64,000 nucleotides of DNA from Diploscapter coronatus (Eukaryota > Nematoda > Chromadorea > Rhabditida > Rhabditidae): positions 80,933,201 to 80,997,200 of the forward strand of contig OZ038422.1 of assembly GCA_964036155.1 (NCBI GenBank). Reading direction: 5' to 3'. Positions 52,480-63,296 of the stretch are shown one piece after another. Under the pieces are notes generated by a model. That model was not told the origin of the DNA, searched no databases, and saw nothing but the letters and a program-made list of their open reading frames with translations. The position numbers were made by a program, and so were the translations under genes. Position 1 is the stretch's first letter. Each line of letters starts with the position of its first letter.

Positions 52480-52652
52480 ACACTGGAACATTAAACATGA
52501 CAGCGAGAGGAAGACGAAATAACATAGTGATGCACGACAGCAGACAACAAGAAAAACGAATATTTTTCTTGTTTTTCCTCGTTATCTGCTACCGCGACTC
52601 CCCCATGCTATCTGTTTTCTTCTCGTTGTCATGTTTAACATGCCAATGTTAC
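52480..52652. mobile_element. Fold-back (MITE-like) element
   Basis: Two arms of roughly 85 bp are arranged as an almost spacer-free inverted repeat. The left arm starts TGACACTGGAACATTAAACA and contains ATGACAGCGAGAGGAAGAC. The right arm contains TTCTCGTTGTCATGTTTAA. The centre is CAAGAAAAACGAATATTTTTCTTG. The arms have several mismatches, so it is an old copy. Confidence 0.7.
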
Positions 52653-52867
52653 AACTTTTAAGCAGTGGAGAAAAATTTCAAGTGTAGAATATTTGGAATG
52701 AAAAAAGAAAGTTATAAAAGGCGCAATAATAAATTAAGGATGAACAATTAGACAAGATCCATACTAGGAAGTTGTTTGAAAAAAAAACGAAACTAAAGAA
52801 CAAAAAACTACCGAAGGTGAATAGGGTGAAATGGGATGAAATGAATGATTGGATTAGTAGAAGAATC

Positions 52868-55800
52868 CTTAGCGGGAGGATGAAAGGGAAGGAGACTTGG
52901 AATAGGAGTGAGCACGTCTGAAATTTTCAGGATCAAAATCGATACATTTGAAAATCAGCAAACCTGGGATCGCTCTTCTTTTCCTCTTCACCCTTTTTGC
53001 CGTCTTTCGATTTGGAATCCGAATCCTGAAAAATGAACGATTTGTTGAATCACTTTTCCAATTCGCCTCATTTTTGTATCTCGCAAGAAGAGTAAGTTGA
53101 AAATCACAGATCCTGGCGAAAATTGAATGATAAATCGACTTGAATATGCCAATAACGAATATCTGATAAAAATGCTGATCGTGCACCCCAATCTCAGGAC
53201 ATGGTTTTGAATGCCTACTCTTTGACACTTTGCTGCTACAGCGAATAATGCAATATCAACGCTCGTTTCAGGATGTATGCTAATTTTCCACGTTCATTCC
53301 TGCAACGTTAAGGAAAAAGCAAATTTCGGTGCGAATATCTGGAAACAGGATGATGCACGATCAGCATTTTTAAACTGATTTTCGATATCAGCATGCTTCG
53401 AATTGACTTATCAATTTTAGACAAGATCATCTGTGATTTACTGTTTATCTATTCTTTGCCACTTATATACGCTGTCTTAAATTGTGTAGACTGTTCAAAA
53501 TCACTATTTGGCAATGGACTGTTCTAGTTAAAATCGAGAAAGCAAGATAATACAGCGTAGGATTTCCACCAGAAATTGATGGTATACAAACTCATCTTCA
53601 ATTTCAATTTCAATGAATCACAAAATTCCTTACCTTTCTGGTCTTGTCCGTTCTGGACAGGAACGAATCAGCCTCCTCCCCGCTGTAGATGTCCTTTGCA
53701 TCGACTCTGTTGAGGAATCTGTTGTCTTGTCTGTCTCCTCCGCCCCCATATCTGCTCCAATTCATGTTCTTCCAAGTCTTCCACTTGTCAGTGGCCGTGC
53801 TGTGTGCATTTCCTCTTCCCTTGCCTCCTCCATTCGCATATCTCGAATAGCCTCCTCTGTTATACTGATTCCCAGGGCCACTTCTCTAAAATCATATATA
53901 TCCGACTTGCCAATCAGTCGACTCTTTACTCACCCAATCCAGATCAGCCCTGTCCCTGGGCGCCTCTCCAGCAAATCTTCTCGAATCATTCCTCGGAGAT
54001 TCGTCGTTGTAATAGCTACGGTTCTGAAGAAATCGTCAAAATCCTCTTCACTTGTCCGCTCACAAACCCTTCTTTCAGAGCGCTCATTTCCGGGATCGTC
54101 CAAGTAGTTCTTCACTTCTGAAATGAACACGAATGATCAAGTGAAACATGAATGGATGCTCACTCTTGGAGGAGTTAGGCTCTTCGCTGCTGTTGTTGGT
54201 AGGCCGCTTGCGGGTAGGGAAGAACCTGAGCTGCGCAGAGTCTGTATGCCTGTCGCGGGTCGAGGACGAGGTCACGTAGCGAGGATTCAAATTTCCTATG
54301 GCACGTTGCTCCTGCACTCCTTAACAATTACTGATTTATCGAATCAAATCTGATCCAATTTTAGTCTGATGCATGGGATAGGCAAGAGTAAATGATTTAG
54401 AAAGAAAAAAGAAGTCTTCATCTTTTCAATAGCAAAATATTCTCCGTCTGCACATCATTTTGCTGTTTTCTTCCTACACTCATTTAAAACATGATTTTCT
54501 TCAACTTTTTTCAATGCGAAAATGCAATCTGACTTACTCTCGAACGGATCACTCTTCACTTTATCAGGACGTCGTCTCTGCTCGTTTTCATGGCTGTGCG
54601 AACGACGACGACTTACACGAGAATTCGGACTTGTAGCCGCTTCGCCAGTGGAATCGTGGTCACCTAAAATTAGAAAATCATTTTCTTTGAACGGAAAGAT
54701 CATTCCTACTTCCGTGAGGTAAGGCCCGATCTCTCTTGACACTGAAAATGAGCATATAATCAGTTCTTTGGTCGAATTATAATCGTCCAAATCAAAATGA
54801 TATAGAGGATATGTGAATATTTTTTTTTCATCTTTTTGCTTTAAATAATCATTTTATGTCCGACTTTCTATGAAGAGCCGCCGCCGCCGCGTCGTTGTTG
54901 TTGAGTCTCAAATCTGAGTTCGCGTCTCCCAAACCGACGAGAGGGAAATTGGCAGGCGGTCTGTTGGCTGACAGGGCTTGCAGAAAGTCGAAGGCTGGAT
55001 TGAGCGGGGCGGGAATGACTGAGGGCAGCATTGGGCGGACGGCGACAGTCATGCTGAAAGATGGGCAATTTGGGGTGAAGAGAAAAGGCGGACACAAACG
55101 ATTTTGGAGGGCAGAGAGGCACGAAACGCTCCCGGGGCTGCACAGGCGGCACCACGCTGAATTGAAGAATCGTTGTCAACATTACTTGCAAATGATCACC
55201 AACCTGTCATTAGCCGGCGCAGGAAATCTCGAACGGTAATTGTTTGCTATAAATTATGGCTTTCTTGAACTCGTAAAGAGATAATTTAATGGCAGACCGA
55301 TGACGAAATGAGCATTCATGAAGTGGAAGAAGTCGAGTTCGACGTTCGCATTTTCCACATTGATTTCAATCGGTCGCATGTCAGGCTGCAAGAGAGAATT
55401 GATTATGCTCAGTGCTTTGAGCTGTCCGGTGTCATTTTTTCAGGAAAAAACATAACTTTCTATGTATTATTTTTAAGAAAATATTTCCTTACTGAAATTC
55501 TTTTAAAAAATATCTCCGACAATATAATTGGAGAACATTTTCAAAAAAAAATATGTAAAGTTCGAAAAAATCGACTTTTGAGTCAATTTTCAGTGGGTTT
55601 CGCTGAACAAGGAAAAGTGAACAAAACACTGGCTCCTCGTAAAATGACCAACCTTGCTAGCCCTGCATTGGTGCTTCACAGCCTCGAACATGAAATAGCA
55701 CGTCTCCTGGCAAGAATTGCACTTGAATCTGTGAGCATTCCTGAAAAATTTCCATTTCCAGATGATTAATCTTATTTAGAAAATCATTTACATGAACGCA

Positions 55801-56299
55801 TTTTTCTGAAATAAACATGTTTGGAATTTCAATTTAATCAATTCGATATAGTAATCAATACCCAAAAATTGTCGAATTAGAATTGAAATTCGACGGAAAT
55901 CAGGGTGCGAGAATTCAAGCAATTTCGGCCTCAATATTTGACAAACTGTTCCGCCTGGATCCACGAAAGACGGAGTGCTCAGTGTGAAACTTGTCCTAAA
56001 ATTTTAAAGCAAAGCCATCCTGTAAATGTAATTTCTCCCAGTTTTTCGCGGATCCAGGCTATGAACTACGTCCACAAAATAAAAGCTTACTGTTTGAACT
56101 GCTGTCTGTAGTGAATCGAGTTGTGCGCGAGCATGGACATGATGGATTCCTGCAGCGGTCTGGCTGCATTTTCAATCGACCCCACGATCGAGCAGGTCCG
56201 ACTCTTCTCGTACTCCGCACAGAAGAACGTCGCTGCCAGCACGTCTTCCTTCTTCTCCTTTCCAGTTCCAATTCCATTCGCTTCTGACACTTCAGTCAT
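52868..56299 (-). CDS. Zinc-finger, Arg/Ser- and Gly-rich nuclear-type protein
   Basis: About 14 short-intron exons on the minus strand, from an ATG at 56299 to TAA at 52868–52870. The N-terminal part (FFCAEYEKSRTCS…) is followed by a finger-like QFKCNSCQETCYFMFEAVKHQC, split by the intron 55729–56090. A Pro-rich segment (VVPPVQPRERFVPL), an Arg/Ser/His-rich stretch (SRVSRRRSHSHENEQRRR), a Gly-rich GGGKGRGN patch and a final Ser-rich tail (RAHSYSKSPSLSSSR) follow. This composition suits an RNA-binding or splicing-related nuclear protein. The frame is open 12 codons upstream of the ATG to an acceptor, so a further 5' exon is possible. No family is recognised. Confidence 0.65.
55953..56059. mobile_element. 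Small inverted-repeat element in an intron
   Basis: GCCTGGATCCACGA (55953–55966) and CGCGGATCCAGGC (56047–56059) are inverted copies about 80 bp apart, inside an intron of the zinc-finger gene. The same GGATCCACGAA…CAGTGTG sequence appears at about 9248–9295. It is probably a short, degenerate MITE family. Confidence 0.5.
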
Positions 56300-57720
56300 T
56301 CTGACAACTCTCCGCTTGTTGAGCAGTGTTTTACAAGCTGAAATATTTTCCCTTTATAAATATCAAGCTATTAGTTAGAAGTTAGAAGAAAATCAAATCG
56401 AACACGAGAATTTTAAGACGAATCACCAAACCTAGAAAATCTAGGAAATCAGCAACGAATAGGATAATGGGCTAACGGCAGAATTTTCAAAGACAAAATT
56501 AAATATGAACAGGGTTCTAACGGCTCGGCTCGAATTCTGTGGGCCAGACCAAAGTTTTCGGTTTATTTAGAGCCTTGAAAATGAACCAAAACCGATTTTG
56601 AAATGAATTTCAAACTTCCTGGTCTAAAATTCGTGAAAGATTGTATGCAAGTACGGCGTCGTTATGGCAGGGATCAGAAGGTGTCACGGCGATTGTGACG
56701 TGGAATAATAAAGGAGAAGGGTGAAAATAATGAAGAATCCGCGAAGGAAAAACGGACATGAACAGAAATTCACCGCAAATTTTCGAACGCTCAGTGTTTG
56801 AAAAATGGGCGGCAGAGAACGAAATCGTACAACGATTGTTTTTTCGTATTTTCGCAGCCTTACTCAGCGTTCAGACAGCGGGTCCACATGGACCCACATT
56901 GACCCACAGCACTGCGAATCCGCAAGCTATCCCACATGGACACGCAGTTTGAACGCTGAGTACGTGCCCGAGATGACGGGTGGTATGAACAAATCGATTT
57001 CATCAATCCGGCGGGAACTGCCTAATTTTCCAAAAATTCTATTAATCGCTATTTGACTTAGGTCATTTGTTCATTTTTTTAGAAATTGGAGATCTATTCG
57101 CTTTTGTTTTCTCATTTGAGTTTAAAGACGTGCAACGTTGTAATTCTCAGTCCTAGGGAGGACTATTGTCAGAGACCCTGCGATTACCCCCACCTTATAT
57201 TTTTCGTCTGACAAAATTGCTCCCTAGATCTGTAGATTTGATTTTATCGTTATTTTGTGCCAAGCTTCAGAAGCTCCAAAACAAGTGAATTTTGATGTAT
57301 TGATGCATTGATATTTCCTGTTTTCTTATTTATTCTTTGTTGAAACCGTTTTGAAGATTTTTTTTTGCGAATAAAGGCAACTTATTCCAAACGGTTTTTA
57401 AGAGGGCGAAATAGAAAGAGAAGAGAAACAGACAAGGAAAAGAAAGAGAAAACGAAGAAATATAAGGGGAGAAGAGCGTTCTAGCGCAGGGAGCTGCTGC
57501 TCTGCTGCAGGGATGAGTACTGGCAAGTGCAGGCCTGCAACTGCCAGTACTCACCCCTGTCCTACCTCTGAACTACCTCTGCAATTTCTCTCCGAGATAC
57601 TTTGGAGGTTGCTTGCAGGCATTAATCTAAAATTTTCGTTGAGTTTTTAAGAGTAGAATAATTCTTCGGAGCCAATACGTGCAAACAATCACCAAAATCT
57701 ATAAAGTAACTTCAGTTCAA
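56300..57720. other. Intergenic region rich in palindromes
   Basis: No gene supported. It contains an inverted repeat TACTCAGCGTTCAGAC (56861–56876) / GTTTGAACGCTGAGTA (56947–56962), the inner palindrome GGGTCCACATGGACCC (56880–56895), and the 52-bp palindrome at 57508–57559. This looks like decayed transposon DNA. Confidence 0.5.
57508..57559. repeat. 52-bp near-perfect palindrome
   Basis: Arms of 26 bp with no spacer, from CAGGGATGAGTACTGGCA to TGCCAGTACTCACCCCTG, centred on GCAGGCCTGC. Only about three base pairs are mismatched. It could form a hairpin in RNA or mark a transposon end. Confidence 0.8.
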
Positions 57721-58395
57721 ATGCATTATATTCTTGAACTAGTATTGGAGGTTATAATTCCATGTTTATCGGACAGTACTACGATTGTATGTAATGTAGT
57801 CATCCTCATAGGATCGGCAATATTTCTCTATCAAAAAACTCGAACCAAAACACTAAAGATCATCAGCAACTTTGGCGGCTGGAAGTAAGTCATTTTAAAA
57901 AGCATTTAAAATCTATATACATATGTTAGTGATCCTCCGCGAAAAATCGACATAAGTTTTGACCCTCCAATTAAACACCAGGATGCCAATCCTTCAACTG
58001 GTAAAATAACTTTCTGGGTAAGCATACAACCAGTATTTCATTAAAACACGCTTACATTTCAGGACAGTAGTGAAAAGGATTTTAAAATTCCCGGCGTGCT
58101 GTTCTCGGACCTTCTCAACTTCAAATGCACGGTAGATTACTACGGCCAAAAACAACATTTCTGGATCCGTAATGACAAAGTCTTTGGCGATACATACGGA
58201 GAATTTCGCATTCTGAGCACAGAAGTTCGACGTACGTTTAAAATTTAACATCTTGTTTCATATAATTGAAGACCTTAAGTAAATGGAGAAAGAATTCAAG
58301 AATGGGGTTGGGATCATAACGCCGCCGAAAGAGCAGCGCGCAACGGACCGCTACTAGAAGATTGTGCGAAACAGGATACCGATCCATTGATTTAA
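57721..58395 (+). CDS. Small single-pass membrane protein (178 residues)
   Basis: Four exons, 57721–57884, 57930–58017, 58063–58231 and 58280–58395, totalling 537 nt with consistent phases. An N-terminal hydrophobic segment (VCNVVILIGSAIFLYQ) is followed by basic residues (KTRTKTLK), which fits a type II or III membrane anchor with the rest in the cytosol. A mixed, folded-looking domain follows (FDPPIKHQD, KIPGVLFSDLL, VDYYGQKQHFWI) and ends in an acidic tail (LLEDCAKQDTDPLI). I do not recognise the family. It sits next to transposon-derived sequence, but its codon and splice structure look like those of a normal gene. Confidence 0.7.
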
Positions 58396-58469
58396 AACTA
58401 AGCAATAATAATCACAATGATGTGTATTAAAGTTTTGAATTTGAAAAGTTGATAATTCAATTTGTGAAT

Positions 58470-58730
58470 TTAAATAATTTGTAATTCTAATGGAGGACCC
58501 AATCCAAAAGAATCAAAATAATAACATATGCGCTTATTCTTGTAATAATAAACCCAATGAGTGCCATTATTTTTACTTATGCCTAGATTTATGATACCAC
58601 ATTCTACTTCATTAATTTTATTTGGTAATGTATCCCTCATAAATACCCCTCTAAATTTTTTTACTTTTAGCTCATTTGCTAGGTTTGTAATATCATAATC
58701 TGTCAATGCTTTTAGATTGTCAATAAACAT
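58470..58730 (-). pseudogene. C5 (adenain/Polinton-type) cysteine protease remnant
   Basis: An 86-residue minus-strand frame with the hallmarks of adenovirus-like proteases found in Polinton/Maverick elements. It has the GVFMRDTLP lead-in, ECGIINLG, the catalytic His in GTHWVYY and the acidic residue in CYYFDSFG followed by PP. The frame stops soon after, so the catalytic Cys region is absent and it cannot be an active enzyme. I see no companion Polinton genes (polymerase, integrase, capsid) in this window. This is an isolated fragment, taken as a decayed mobile element. Confidence 0.7.
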
Positions 58731-59630
58731 TTAAAATAGATAGATTCTCCGTAATCCTCGAAACTGTTCGGACCAGAAACTTAAAATGAGTTCTGAAGGG
58801 TTATTTTAGTGTTTTCTATCTATATTCGAGCTGGAGAACACGATTTTGGGGCTTTTTCCCGGAGTTTTCAAGACCAGGTTCGGGTACCGGGTCCGGGGGT
58901 CAAATTTCAAAAGTCATTCTAATATTCCAAATTGTATATCAGGTTGTTCAGTTCGACGAGCTGAGTTGAATGGTGCAATATTTTTCGGATCTGACCTTCC
59001 TATCACAAGTTACGGCTAAAAACTGCAAAAGTGTCAGAAATACGGGGTCCTTCATAGAAAAGTCAACTTTTCTTATCTCTTTCTGGATATTACCTCTCAG
59101 TTTTTTCATACAATAATCTGCGAGTCCTGCTCATTCTAGTCGAATAAAAAAATCCGGAATTGGATCAGGCCAATTGACCGAAAAAACGGTCCGAAGTCAA
59201 AAAGAAAAATCGAATTTTCGAAAATGTCTATAAAAAATTCGAAATATATATCAATCGATAGAGCTCTTCAAACTGAACAGCTTTTGTGAAGACATCTCAT
59301 GGTTATCTATTGTGGTATGCGTGGTATGAAAGTCTGAACGGGTCAGACCCACGAAAATGACAAAAATATTCAAAAATTCATAACTTTTCGAAAATCAAAC
59401 GAATTCGAAACATCTTTTCGGGATATAGCAGATTAAGGGCAATACTTCATTTTTGCTTCCTAGAGTACCGTGCTACCATCTCACTATGTTACCATATGGA
59501 CCCATGGCATATCATCCATATGGTACCTGAGTGGTATGCTATAAAAATGGGTATCAATTGACTCGAAATTGACTGGAGAGTAATATTCAAGTTCATTTCT
59601 ACCAAATACAGCAAGTAGTTTCGAAGTACC
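58731..59630. other. Non-coding, probably transposon-derived spacer
   Basis: No gene supported. It includes an 11-bp inverted repeat TACCATATGGA/TCCATATGGTA at 59490–59525. The sequence style resembles that at 63000–64000. Confidence 0.4.
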
Positions 59631-59810
59631 ATTTTCATTGAATATCGAATGAGTTCAATTAGTCGATAATTTCACTGTAATGCTTTACATATTGTCAATT
59701 TCATTCAACGTTTATTTATAAATCGATTTTGGAAACAGAAATAATCGAATAAAGGTGAAGATAGTTGTTGATGGTAAATTTTTGAGATCAACGACATTCA
59801 GTCTTCATTA

Positions 59811-61081
59811 TCAGAAATTGTTCAGAATTTCGCCTACGACTTTCCATTCATTTAGAGCCGGATCGTATTCCTCGATTGAATTACGATTATTTTTTTGAAA
59901 TCTAAGTTAGCAAATATTTTGTATAAAGATATATAAAATCTCAGCTCACCCCCCGATTGCATACAACTTTCCATTGGCGACAATGAGCGAATGATACTTT
60001 CTTGTATAGTTCGAATTAGCGATTCTAGAAATTCGACTGTCAACTGGAGCTGAGGGATCGAAACGCAAACAGGATTTTAATACTTGACAATCAATAGAAG
60101 AACTAAATATATAATGATACATTATTTATCATGCAAAATTAATGACCCCTCTCCTCCAGTTATGTAAATTCTTCCATTTAGCGATGCAACTCCGAATAAA
60201 CCTCGTAGTTCTGGAATCCCTCCAACTTCAATCCATTTTCGCTCATCGTCTGATAATCGATATATCTTTCCACTTCGATCACCATCAATAACTGAATATC
60301 CATAATCACAATAATGAATATGCTATAATGTGACCGTATAAAACTCCATCGCATGTTATTGTTCGAACACAATTAATTGGAAGAGGAAAAGCAGGTCCTG
60401 TTTGCCATTTTCCGTCTATTAAAACCTGAATTAATTATTTCATGGACTTCATTCTATCTTCTTACATCAACTCGATTAATCCACTCATATATTTTAGGAT
60501 CCATTCCACCCAAATAATACAATTTGTCTTTGAAATAGGCCACAGATGCACTATTACGCCATTCAGGAGGACCTGGACCTGTAAAACTCTTTCAATCGGA
60601 TCATTCATGGATTTGTTGATAAGACCTCTTGAAATTTTTCCAGTATTCAGGTCATATATTTCAAATGATTTCTTATAATTGTCAATTCCAAAAATCTGAA
60701 ATTTACAAAATTGGCAATGGCAAATAAACTAATCTACCTTATATTTTGTAGTTGCTACTTCATATGGTGACAAATAATTAGTAAATTTCACAATTTGCTT
60801 AACAGAATTAGTATGCGAATCAAACAGACAAATTCCTCCTTGACAAAATAAGTTTTTTGTATAAGGGACTAAATACTAAAATTAATTTTCGCTCATACAA
60901 GAAATATTTTCCTACAATAGAATAAAATTTTCCTTTCGAACGCTATCTCGAGCGCTATCGGCAGATATTTCTTGATTATTTGCATCATCCGTTTATTAGT
61001 CCAGGCCAATTGTCCCAGCTCTTTGAATTCGGGATATTCACAGATCAACAATATAATTTCGACTGGTAAATTGGCTAACAT
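59811..61081 (-). CDS. F-box/Kelch-repeat protein, copy 2
   Basis: The same eight-exon structure as the copy at 1145–2399, from ATG at 61081 to TGA at 59811–59813, about 319 residues. All splice sites are retained; the intron 6 donor is GTCATT rather than GTAATT. Differences are in frame. A four-codon insertion near the end of the F-box exon arose by local duplication of CTCGAGATAGCG-like sequence. One extra codon sits in the last exon, and many substitutions lie in the Kelch blades. No stop or frameshift was found, so both copies appear functional and may have different substrates. Confidence 0.82.
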
Positions 61082-61275
61082 CCTTGTTAAGAGACCTAAA
61101 CAATCACCATTGTATTATTTCAAAATAGAAATAGTATTGATTGAATGAGAAAGTGCAATTGATGATTTAGAAGTGAAATAACCCTATTTAGGCGACATCA
61201 AGTTAAGATTCCGTATCGGAAATATACAAATTGAAACTAAAAATAAGTGAAGAAGAAAAAGAAAAATAATCATTC

Positions 61276-61422
61276 ATGGAAAACGAGAACTGGGAATTGA
61301 ATGAGAAGGATAAAGAATTCGGCAATTGGATCTTTGGGTCACTTACTCGGTATTTTCTGTATCTCTTCGTGCACTATTTCCTCTTCATTGATTATGCAGG
61401 TGATTTTGAAGGTGTGTCGTGA
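61276..61422 (+). other. Conserved 48-codon ORF, second copy
   Basis: Partner of 2617–2763, also ATG to TGA with the same length, with changes at GDW to GNW and GGV to EGV. The same caveat applies: the opposite strand has the conserved GTAAGT donor, so it may be a 5' untranslated exon of the F-box/Kelch gene. Confidence 0.3.
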
Positions 61423-61590
61423 CCACTTTCCAAAAGCCTCTGGGTTAAAACTGTCTTCACATTTATGATCGTAATCTAGCAAGTGTGAATGAAGTAGAAT
61501 TGAACGAGACCTAGATTGGAGAAACTCAAGTTCAGAACTCCATAAACTTGTGCTGTGGTGATCAGATTTGAAAGATCATTAAGCAGACAC

Positions 61591-63080
61591 AGTGATTACT
61601 GTCCTAGTGATTTTCTCCTCTAGGTGTTTCTGGAGTTATTCCTTTTTCTTGAAGAATGGATTTCGTAATATCTATTCTGGATGTCTGTCAGCTACTATTC
61701 CATATCAGTCAAAAATTATGCAATGCATTCACTCCATGTGAAATGTCATGACTAAAGATAACCATTACCATTGCTTATCGATTGAAATACTCAGCACTGT
61801 CTTCATTTATCTTTATTTATTGCGATTTGACGTAAGATTTAAAAAAAAAAATTTTTACATAATTTTGCACAATGACTCATCTCTGCAGCTAATTTGGGTT
61901 CCTTCAGAATTTCGGCTGAAATTTCTTCAGGAGCAATTAGTTTATCTTGACTGCCCTGGGCACTTTTACATGGAGCTTTCCCTGCATAAAAATATAACAT
62001 TTTTTAAATAAAAAATTAGATTCACGTCTCGATCAACGATTGTGAAAGGCCACAACTTCATATCGCCCTGTATCGGTTTGTTGTTGAATTGCCTGTTAAT
62101 CATCCGTTTCGAGTCTTGAAAAATCAATTATCGATTTTTTGAAGTTTTTTCTACAATAAATGATATTCTCCGGTTTGAAAGCGGCATTTAGGGTTGATTC
62201 GCCAACGAGTACTTTGTCACTTTCATGTAAGCAGCGACAGATGGCGTCGTATAATAATTGATAAGAAATAATATAACTGTCTAAGGCTCTTCTAACAACT
62301 GATGAGACATAATCGCTGATGAATCTTATCAACAAATTTATAAGTGCTCAACACGACCTTTTAGTTTTTGCATATTATAAGACTTTTATGCAAGAAATTA
62401 TCATGGAGATAGGAAGTGTGCGAATCATATCTTTCTATATGCTCATGCTTGAAACAAAGGGCTAATTGATAGGAAACAAGGTACATATACAGCGTTCCTC
62501 ATTTCTTAATTTCATTAGCTTGACAATTTTATCTGTTCATATAAATTATACAATATTTTATCTTTGATAATTTCAGTTGCGTGATCAATTCTATCCTAGT
62601 TTTTTTTTTCCGAATATTTACATTTTCTACTCTATTGTCTATAATCAATATTGCTTTCCAGGGAGAAATTAAACTATAGCTAGAGAGCGCAAGCATATTT
62701 TTGAAAACGGTCCATTCCATGCAAAGTTACGGTCATTTGATGCGATCCTCATTTGTCCCTCGTTTGCTAACAAATCCACCGTTGGGTGTGGGTCCTTCTT
62801 CCGCTTGCAAAAGACAGGGAAGAAATGCCTTACTTGGGATTACTTTTTATTTGTTTTTGACAACTAAATGTTTTCAAAGGTTTTTCTTACTTTTCTGACT
62901 TGGATAAGGAACCTATGGATGAAAATGATAATCTGACAGCTGGATTAGCAATGGAGCGCGTTTGTAGATCTCAGAGCTGACTAATAACGGCTAAACTTTG
63001 AAATAAGCTGTGAAATGTTGCAAGAGTCGTAAAGACTTGAGATTTTGCACAAATATCCGTCAGATCAATAGAACTAAACT
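61591..63080. other. Region without a supported gene
   Basis: The longest candidate is a minus-strand 79-codon frame at 62096–62335 (starting MLIRFISDYVSSVVRRAL). Its composition is protein-like, but it has no splice context or family resemblance. Another plus-strand frame lies at 61748–62011. Both are treated as unproven. Confidence 0.35.
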
Positions 63081-63277
63081 GTGGTGCAAAATGTTACGGA
63101 CGCCTATAAATCGGTCGACTTTAGCATGAAAACGGCGTCGCCAGGATTTCTGATGCTGATATAATGAACAAGCATCCTCGAAAACCCCTATGTACCAATT
63201 TTCAGGGAAATTCGTAAAATACGAACTGTGCAAAATAATCATAAACGATTTTTACGTGGTGCAAAATGTTACGGACG
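63081..63277. repeat. Pair of 22-bp direct repeats
   Basis: GTGGTGCAAAATGTTACGGACG occurs at 63081–63102 and 63256–63277, and a related AAAATGTTAAGGAAATGACT lies in the inverted-repeat arms that follow. They are probably subterminal repeats of a DNA transposon. Confidence 0.7.
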
Positions 63278-63296
63278 ATTCAGTTCATAAATTGAT

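Larger units (their letters stand above)
50786..52867. other. Intergenic region upstream of TSR gene
   Basis: No coding exon supported. It holds a G-quadruplex-type motif at 51270–51289 and a fold-back element at about 52480–52652, both described separately. Confidence 0.5.
59631..61590. repeat. Segmental duplication, right copy
   Basis: Direct-orientation partner of 957–2940, about 58.7 kb away. It carries an intact F-box/Kelch gene and its upstream segment. Beyond about 61590 the two copies diverge. Confidence 0.9.

Noticed and set aside
54868..55191. Long single open frames across the Pro-rich exon of the zinc-finger gene
   Set aside because: A 46-nt GT–AG intron (GTTTGTGTCC…TTTCAG) links two of the frames and gives a more sensible protein; the single frames are shadows.
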